Assembly: GCA_023248365.1 (NCBI GenBank)
Contig: JAHFER010000109.1
Coordinates: 1-6,068 of the forward strand
Length of the DNA stretch: 6,068 bases
From: Nitrospirota bacterium
GTDB taxonomy: Bacteria; Nitrospirota; 9FT-COMBO-42-15; HDB-SIOI813
Direction of reading: 5' to 3'
Position numbers and translations under genes: made by a program. Positions 1-4,623 of this stretch are shown piece by piece (position 1 is the stretch's first letter; each line of letters starts with the position of its first letter). The notes beneath the pieces are model-generated. The model worked only from the letters and a program-made list of their open reading frames with translations, was not told where the DNA came from and made no database searches.

Positions 1-1245
1 AACATCCGTTGGAGAACTAAAAACAGCGGGACTTTCAGAACTATCTGCATTACCGGATTCACCAGGAGTACCAACAAGTGTGGTTACCTTTCCGGTAAGA
101 ATATCTACTTTTCTTATAGTATGATTAAATGAGTCTGCAACGTAAAGTACATCTCCGTCTTTTGTTATTCCACCCGGTGTATTAAACCTGCTATTTTCTC
201 CCACACCGTCTGCAACCCCTGCATTAGGGGCTGTTCCTGCAAGGGTAGTAGTATCTCCGCTAATTATATCCACTTTCCTTATGGAATTATTTGCAATGTC
301 CGCCACAAAAAGGTTGTCACCAATAATTGCAACATCCGTAGGATTATTAAAACTACTGTTTCCTACAGTACCGTCGGCTGAACCTTGTGTGGAAGGCATG
401 CCGGAAATTGTACTTACACTTGATGAAGATAAATCTATAACCCTGATTACCTCATTGCCAAGGTCTGCGACATAAATTTCGCTTCCTCTTACAGCAAGAC
501 CATAAGGGTAATAAAACCGTGACTCCGAAAGCGACCCGTCTTTATAATCATGCGTCCCTGCTTCTCCTGCCAGAGTAACCACCTCCCCTGTCTTCGGGTC
601 TACTTTTCTTATTGTATGGTTTCTTGTGTCAGCAACAAATAAATACGTTCCATCAGTAGTTATACCAAGGGGAGAATAAAATTTTGCAGCCGAGCCTATA
701 CCATCATTGCTGCCAGACTTGCCTGCAGACCCTGCAATGGTTACGGTACTGCCGGTGTTCATATCAACTCTTCTGATTATATGATTGTCAGTGTCCGCCA
801 CATATAGGAGATCGCCTATGTGGGTTATGGCGGTAGGTCCCTTAAAAGTTGCATCATGCCCGCTTCCATCTGTAGCACCGTTTTGCCCCCTTTTACCGGC
901 CAGGGTCACAACAGTACCTGTGCTTATATTTAATTTTCTGATAGCATGATTACCTGTGTCAGATATATACAGATATGTGCCATCTGTATCAATACCTTCA
1001 GGGACATAAAACCTTGCATTTTTCCCGGCGCCATCACTTACACCTGCATAGCCTGGTAACCCTGCAATAGTTGTAACTTTTCCTGTATCTGTATCAACCA
1101 TTCTTATGGCACAATTTTGCTGGTCTGCAACAAAAAGAATGGAACCATAGGCAACAATTCCCCTTGGAGAGTCAAACCTTGCTGACGAGCCTATTCCATC
1201 CGCTGTACCAATGCCTCCCGGCTTGCCAGCAACAAGCTCCATAGA
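1..1245 (-). repeat. seven-plus tandem 165-bp (55-aa) NHL blade units
   Basis: These are in-gene tandem units of constant 165-bp length, recognised by the recurring (Y/F)-(V/I)-(A/S)-D-x-x-N-x-x-I-R motif and by the DG-x-G...F...P-x-G motif ahead of it. Units differ considerably in sequence, so this is an old protein repeat rather than a recent DNA duplication. The units nearest the left edge (IRKVDI at residues 368-373 and 425-430) look most alike. The array continues beyond position 1. Confidence 0.85.
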
Positions 1246-1386
1246 TCCGCCTTTTATAGTCGAGATGCCTTCTAATGGTGGGCCTACAGTACTGTACTGG
1301 CTGGAGCAACCTGCAAGGATTGCGAGAAGGATGAACCCTGCTATTTTGAAGAGAAATCGTGATGTCAAAACCTGATCTCTGACCAT
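1..1386 (-). CDS. NHL-repeat beta-propeller lipoprotein, C-terminus beyond window
   Basis: The minus strand is open for 462 codons from ATG at 1386 to the left edge, with no stop, so the gene is 3'-partial. An in-frame TAG directly precedes the ATG. Residues 1-27 form a lipoprotein signal peptide: basic N-region (Arg3, Arg10, Lys14), hydrophobic core, then the lipobox LAGC with Cys27 as the predicted lipidation site. After a short linker come NHL-type repeats of the pattern G-x-DG-x-G-x-x-A-x-F-x-x-P-x-G-I, L-(Y/F)-V-A-D-x-x-N-x-x-I-R-x-V-D, TG-x-V-x-T-(L/I)-AG. Seven (Y/F)-(V/I)-(A/S)-D signatures have their Asp at residues 88, 143, 198, 253, 308, 363 and 418, exactly 55 apart, and an eighth unit begins at the edge. 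NHL repeats fold as beta-propeller blades, usually in extracytoplasmic or scaffold proteins. No catalytic residues or partner can be named, so function is unknown. No Shine-Dalgarno is visible. A TTG at codon 7 (1368) is a less likely alternative start. Confidence 0.9.
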   Translation of the reverse strand, partial: MVRDQVLTSRFLFKIAGFILLAILAGCSSQYSTVGPPLEGISTIKGGSMELVAGKPGGIGTADGIGSSARFDSPRGIVAYGSILFVADQQNCAIRMVDTDTGKVTTIAGLPGYAGVSDGAGKNARFYVPEGIDTDGTYLYISDTGNHAIRKLNISTGTVVTLAGKRGQNGATDGSGHDATFKGPTAITHIGDLLYVADTDNHIIRRVDMNTGSTVTIAGSAGKSGSNDGIGSAAKFYSPLGITTDGTYLFVADTRNHTIRKVDPKTGEVVTLAGEAGTHDYKDGSLSESRFYYPYGLAVRGSEIYVADLGNEVIRVIDLSSSSVSTISGMPSTQGSADGTVGNSSFNNPTDVAIIGDNLFVADIANNSIRKVDIISGDTTTLAGTAPNAGVADGVGENSRFNTPGGITKDGDVLYVADSFNHTIRKVDILTGKVTTLVGTPGESGNADSSESPAVFSSPTDV

Positions 1387-1423
1387 CTACAATATATTAC
1401 TGCAATAATTATGCCAGATTTAG

Positions 1424-1444
1424 TAATGGGTCATGGGTGATGGG
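1424..1444. repeat. three tandem heptamers NNATGGG
   Basis: TAATGGG, TCATGGG and TGATGGG follow one another with no spacer at 1424-1430, 1431-1437 and 1438-1444. Only the first two bases vary. The tract lies in the spacer between the divergent NHL lipoprotein and pdxJ genes, 38 bp upstream of the lipoprotein ATG. No function is evident. Confidence 0.75.
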
Positions 1445-1451
1445 TAAAAGC

Positions 1452-1500
1452 CTGCTTTCTAACTTTTTACCTCTAACTTCTTGCTTCTGATTTCTATAAT
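1452..1500 (+). repeat. degenerate heptamer tract, CTNNCTT type (tract A)
   Basis: Seven consecutive 7-bp units run from 1452 to 1500, most fitting CT-N-N-(C/T)-T-T. Examples are CTAACTT at 1459-1465 and again at 1473-1479, CTTGCTT at 1480-1486 and CTGATTT at 1487-1493; the last unit (1494-1500) has decayed to CTATAAT. The tract ends on the -35 box of the candidate pdxJ promoter. Fourteen bases (1476-1489) recur exactly at 2396-2409. Confidence 0.75.
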
Positions 1501-1528
1501 TGACGATGCAAAGGTTTTCTGCAATAAT
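1500..1528 (+). promoter_or_regulatory. candidate sigma70-type promoter for pdxJ
   Basis: TTGACG at 1500-1505 (5/6 match to the -35 consensus) is followed after exactly 17 bp by AATAAT at 1523-1528 (5/6 match to the -10 consensus). Transcription would start near 1534-1536, only 3-5 nt before the pdxJ ATG at 1539, which would explain the lack of a ribosome-binding site there. A perfect TATAAT at 1495-1500 is a second possible -10, but nothing like a -35 box stands 16-18 bp upstream of it. This is a motif-based inference only. Confidence 0.5.
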
Positions 1529-1538
1529 AGCATTTCTT

Positions 1539-2258
1539 ATGACAAGACTTGGTGTAAATATTGATCACGTTGCTACTATCAGGCAGGCGAGAGGCGGGGT
1601 TGAGCCTGAGCCTGTTGCTGCTGCTATATTGGCTGAAACTGCCTGGGCAGATGGTATCGTGTGTCATCTTCGTGAGGATAGAAGACACATTCAGGACAGG
1701 GACCTGGAGTTATTAAGAAAGATTATAACGACCCACTTAAACCTTGAGATGGCGGCTGTAAATGAGATGGTAAAGATTGCCTCAAAAATTCACCCCAACC
1801 TCGTCACCCTTGTGCCGGAACGAAGAGAGGAATTAACCACAGAAGGCGGACTTGAGGTTGTAAAACAGAAGAGCAGACTTAAAAAGGTTATAAAAACCCT
1901 TCATGAAAATGATATTGAAGTCTCAATATTTATTGACCCTGATACAGAGCAGATTGAAGCTGCCGGAGAAATCGGGGCAGACATAATTGAAATACATACA
2001 GGTATGTATGCAAATTCGCTTACGAGAAATAAAATGGAAAATGAGCGGAAGAAGATAATAAACGCAACACTGTTTGCAAAAAAAATCGGCTTAAAAGTAT
2101 CCGCCGGCCACGGCCTTAACTATAAAAACGTTCAGGGAATAGCAAGCATAAAAGAAATAGAAGAGTTAAACATAGGTCACAGCATAATATCCAGGGCCGT
2201 ATTTGTAGGCATGGAAAAGGCAGTAGCTGAGATGAAAAGACTCATTAACGAGGCCTGA
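1539..2258 (+). CDS. pdxJ: pyridoxine 5'-phosphate synthase PdxJ
   Basis: PdxJ condenses 1-deoxy-D-xylulose 5-phosphate with 3-amino-2-oxopropyl phosphate to pyridoxine 5'-phosphate, the ring-closing step of DXP-dependent vitamin B6 synthesis, in the cytoplasm. The 239-residue product matches the family's usual size (about 240). It shows the N-terminal GVNIDHVATIRQARG signature (residues 5-19), HLREDRRHI (43-51, with the active-site His43), NLEM with catalytic Glu70, TTEGGL, FIDPD, EIHTG, AGHG with the proton-donor His191, and NIGH-x-I-x-x-RAV near the end. ATG 1539 is chosen because homologues begin just before GVNIDH. The frame stays open upstream to an ATG at 1506 and a TTG at 1500, but those 13 codons have no family counterpart and overlap a good promoter. 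One oddity is Trp36, where the family normally has Gly (A-G-ADGI becomes A-W-ADGI). The TGA stop lies inside the left arm of the 2256-2389 element. The gene converges on rel. Confidence 0.96.
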   Translation: MTRLGVNIDHVATIRQARGGVEPEPVAAAILAETAWADGIVCHLREDRRHIQDRDLELLRKIITTHLNLEMAAVNEMVKIASKIHPNLVTLVPERREELTTEGGLEVVKQKSRLKKVIKTLHENDIEVSIFIDPDTEQIEAAGEIGADIIEIHTGMYANSLTRNKMENERKKIINATLFAKKIGLKVSAGHGLNYKNVQGIASIKEIEELNIGHSIISRAVFVGMEKAVAEMKRLINEA

Positions 2259-2389
2259 TGTGCTCGTAAAAAGCCAAAATTTACCGCTGAGGACGCAGAG
2301 AGCGCAGAGAGAACTTATTAATTATAAAGGATTTTCCTCCGTGTCCTCAGCGCTCTCTGCGGTGGAAAAAGGTTTTTACGAGACCATCA
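2256..2389. mobile_element. 134-bp MITE-like inverted-repeat element
   Basis: Imperfect 17-bp terminal inverted repeats lie at 2256-2272 and 2373-2389 (15 of 17 matched), including a perfect 10-bp CTCGTAAAAA / TTTTTACGAG pair (2263-2272 and 2373-2382). Inside them, ACCGC (2283-2287) faces GCGGT (2359-2363), and both arms carry GC-rich units of about 9 bp of the NGAGRRCGC type. The centre (about 2313-2336) is AT-rich. There is no plausible gene inside, so any movement would need a transposase supplied elsewhere. No clear target-site duplication is visible. It fills most of the pdxJ-rel convergent spacer. It could instead be a REP-like palindromic repeat rather than a transposon derivative. Confidence 0.7.
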
Positions 2390-2392
2390 AGA

Positions 2393-2430
2393 CTGACTTC
2401 TTGCTTCTGCTGCTTACGGCTTGCTACTCT
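2393..2430 (+). repeat. degenerate heptamer tract (tract B) at the rel stop
   Basis: CTGACTT at 2393-2399 and CTTGCTT at 2400-2406 are followed by a 3-bp slip (CTG, 2407-2409), then CTGCTTA at 2410-2416 and two looser units ending at 2430. Bases 2396-2409 repeat 1476-1489 exactly, and CTGCTTAC at 2410-2417 recurs at 4603-4610. The tract begins 3 bp after the inverted-repeat element and ends on the last base of the rel stop codon. Confidence 0.65.
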
Positions 2431-4571
2431 CACCTCCCCATTAATCTCCTAACCTGCTCCACCCCTCTCACCTGTTCTACCTTCTGTATCACCCTCTCAA
2501 GGTGGGCTAAATCTTTTACATCTACAACAAAATTCAATATAGCCCTTTTATCTTCTGTGGTGCTTATCTCTGCGTGGCTGATGTTTGCACCGGATGATGT
2601 GATTGATGCAGAAACACTGGCCAGAACTCCCGGACGGTCTATGGTTGAAACAGATATTCTTACCGGATACGTAATCGGTTCAGTAGTATCCCAATCTACC
2701 TGAACAAGGCGTTCTTTATCATAATCCAGTTCATCAATATTAGGGCATGCAGGGGTATGGATAGAGATACCCCTGCCCCGTGTTATATATCCTATTATCT
2801 TATCACCTGGTACAGGATTGCAGCATTTGGAAAAGTGTACAAGTATATCGTCAATCCCCCTTACCTTTACACCTCCTGGTACACGTACACGTTTAGGGGA
2901 TTCCTCTTTCTCTTTTGTCTCCTCCTTTTCCACACTTTCAGGGAACAGTTTTTTAAGTATCTGGCGGGGAGAAACCTTCCCATATCCTACTAATACACTA
3001 AGCTCATCAATGTCCTTAACACTGTATTCATTTAATACATGCCTGAGATTTTCTAATTTATTAACAGCAGTAATGCTTGTCCCTATTCTGTGAAATTCCT
3101 TTTCAATCAGCTTATGGCCAATCTCATGGCTGCGTCTGCGTTCTTCGGTCTTTATGACGTGCTTTAGCTTAGCCCTGGCCCTCGGTGTCTTAACAAACTT
3201 CAGCCAGTCCTTACTTGGAACATGGTTTGTGTTTGTTATAACTTCTACAGTATCACCGCTTTTAAACTGGTATCTCAAAGGCACCATCTTGCCATTGACT
3301 TTTGCGCCAACACATTGATTGCCTATCTCGGTGTGAATAGAATATGCAAAATCAACAGGAGTGGCCCCCCTCATCATTTCTTTAACATCTCCCTTAGGAG
3401 TAAAGACATAAACAACGTCAGGGAACAGATCCACCTTTACAGAATCTAAAAACTGCTTGCTGTCTGAGAGGTCTTTCTGCCATTCAACCATCTGCCTTAA
3501 CCAGTTATAAATTTGATTATCTTTGGTTTCAGCATGGCCTTTATCTTTATATTTCCAGTGTGCTGCAATACCTTCTTCAGCCATCTGGTGCATCTCATCT
3601 GTCCTAATCTGAAATTCCACCCTGTGTCCTCCGGGACCGATTACAGTGGTATGCAGTGACTGATACATGTTGGACTTTGGTACTCCTATGTAGTCTTTGA
3701 ACCGCCCGGGAACAGGTGTCCATAGTGAGTGAATCATGCCGAGTGTGGCATAGCAATTGACCTTTGTATCCGTTAAGATGCGTATTCCGGTAAGATCGTA
3801 TATCTCCTCAAAGGCTATCCCCTGGGTTTCCATTTTCTGGTATATACTGTAAAAGTGTTTTGTCCTTCCGTAAACCTCTGCGTTAAACCCATAGATCTTA
3901 ATGTTCTTTTTAACTATTTCTATCACGTCCTGTATATACTTATCACTTTCCGCCTTTTTCAGCGATACTTTTTTAGCAAGATCAGTATATACATCCGGTT
4001 TTAAATACCTTAGGGAAAGGTCTTCGAGTTCTATCTTCATCCAGCCTATACCAAGCCTGTTAGCTATAGGGGCATAAATCTCCATAGTCTCCTGGGAAAT
4101 CCTCTTCTGCTGACTGATACTTAACGCTGAAAGCGTCCTCATATTGTGGAGTCTGTCAGCAAGCTTGATCAATATTACCCTGACATCCTTTCCCATTGAA
4201 ATAATCATCTTTCTGAAGTTTTCTGCCTGTTTCTCCTCCCTCGACATAAACTCTACTTTACTCAGCTTTGTCAGCCCCTCTACAAGATCAGCTATATCCC
4301 TTCCGAATTCCTTTGCAACATCCTCACTAGTGGTGAGGCTGTCCTCCACAGTATCATGCAAAAGACCGGCAACAATGGATGCAATATCCATATTCATTCT
4401 GGCTAGTATGAGAGAGACCTCGAGAGGATGTTTGAGGAAGGGTTCACCGGATTTACGCAACTGTCCCTGATGGGCATTTGCAGAAAATTCATAGGCCCGC
4501 CTTATAAGCCCCACATCTGCCTGGGGATTATACCCTATAACATACTTTATTAGTCCTTCTACATTAGGCAT
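2430..4571 (-). CDS. rel: bifunctional (p)ppGpp synthetase/hydrolase (Rel/SpoT family)
   Basis: This cytosolic enzyme makes (p)ppGpp from ATP and GDP/GTP on amino-acid starvation and also degrades it. The 713-residue product is a typical full-length Rel. The N-terminal hydrolase domain has KHP (His48), HDTVED (72-77) and KLADRLHNMRTL (136-147), so the metal-binding set looks intact. The synthetase domain (about 235-345) has RFKDY (290-294), YQSLH (303-307) and EFQIRT with catalytic Glu319. The RFKD form is the one found in bifunctional enzymes, in contrast to the EXDD form of synthetase-only RelA. A TGS domain follows (about 385-447), then a helical region, a charged Lys/Glu linker (546-562), the Cys-rich zinc-finger-like segment (FSKCCNP at 580-586, H605, C609) and a C-terminal ACT domain (about 635-710). 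ATG 4571 gives the normal family N-terminus, though no Shine-Dalgarno precedes it. The gene follows recJ by 35 bp. Known Firmicutes loci often have recJ-apt-rel; apt is absent here. Confidence 0.96.
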   Translation of the reverse strand: MPNVEGLIKYVIGYNPQADVGLIRRAYEFSANAHQGQLRKSGEPFLKHPLEVSLILARMNMDIASIVAGLLHDTVEDSLTTSEDVAKEFGRDIADLVEGLTKLSKVEFMSREEKQAENFRKMIISMGKDVRVILIKLADRLHNMRTLSALSISQQKRISQETMEIYAPIANRLGIGWMKIELEDLSLRYLKPDVYTDLAKKVSLKKAESDKYIQDVIEIVKKNIKIYGFNAEVYGRTKHFYSIYQKMETQGIAFEEIYDLTGIRILTDTKVNCYATLGMIHSLWTPVPGRFKDYIGVPKSNMYQSLHTTVIGPGGHRVEFQIRTDEMHQMAEEGIAAHWKYKDKGHAETKDNQIYNWLRQMVEWQKDLSDSKQFLDSVKVDLFPDVVYVFTPKGDVKEMMRGATPVDFAYSIHTEIGNQCVGAKVNGKMVPLRYQFKSGDTVEVITNTNHVPSKDWLKFVKTPRARAKLKHVIKTEERRRSHEIGHKLIEKEFHRIGTSITAVNKLENLRHVLNEYSVKDIDELSVLVGYGKVSPRQILKKLFPESVEKEETKEKEESPKRVRVPGGVKVRGIDDILVHFSKCCNPVPGDKIIGYITRGRGISIHTPACPNIDELDYDKERLVQVDWDTTEPITYPVRISVSTIDRPGVLASVSASITSSGANISHAEISTTEDKRAILNFVVDVKDLAHLERVIQKVEQVRGVEQVRRLMGR

Positions 4572-4602
4572 ATTATTTTTATAATTCTGACTGGTAAGAT
4601 AT

Positions 4603-4623
4603 CTGCTTACTGTTTACTGTTTT
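4603..4623 (+). repeat. three heptamers CTGNTTN over the recJ stop (tract D)
   Basis: CTGCTTA (4603-4609), CTGTTTA (4610-4616) and CTGTTTT (4617-4623) are perfectly phased. Read on the minus strand they encode the last residues of RecJ and its TAA stop (4609-4607). The first unit and the following base match 2410-2417 in tract B. Confidence 0.65.

Noticed and set aside
281..475. Plus-strand open frame within the NHL gene
   Set aside because: It is antisense to well-matched NHL repeats, so it is a shadow frame.
1..1245. 165-bp periodicity as a CRISPR-like or DNA-level satellite array
   Set aside because: The units are diverged in DNA but conserved as protein (NHL blades) with an open frame throughout, so the periodicity is protein architecture.
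1500..1538. Thirteen-residue N-terminal extension of PdxJ from TTG 1500 or ATG 1506
   Set aside because: It has no counterpart at the family N-terminus, no ribosome-binding site, and overlaps a well-spaced promoter.
1494..1688. Minus-strand open frame of 64 codons over the pdxJ start
   Set aside because: It is antisense to the conserved PdxJ N-terminus; its composition follows from the opposite strand.
2294..2361. Inner hairpin of the repeat element as a bidirectional intrinsic terminator for pdxJ and rel
   Set aside because: The stem is strong, but neither strand has a U-run directly after it and the loop is 44 nt. The outer AAAAA/TTTTT arms enclose about 100 nt. Termination here cannot be claimed from sequence.
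2260..2703. Plus-strand open frame of 147 codons after pdxJ
   Set aside because: It runs through the inverted-repeat element and then antisense to the rel ACT domain, with no family resemblance or ribosome-binding site. It is a shadow frame.
2901..2935. Lys/Glu-rich stretch in Rel as a translated repeat insertion like tract C
   Set aside because: The DNA has no 7-bp phase, and charged linkers at this point before the zinc-finger segment are common in Rel proteins.
2757..4470. Several plus-strand open frames (2757-2993, 2818-3093, 3222-3449, 4144-4470)
   Set aside because: All lie antisense to conserved domains of Rel and show no recognisable protein features.
4594..4610. Small hairpin GTAAG-N7-CTTAC at the end of recJ
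   Set aside because: Only 5 bp of stem, and no U-tract follows on the recJ strand. It is too weak for a terminator and is explained by the overlapping heptamer tract.
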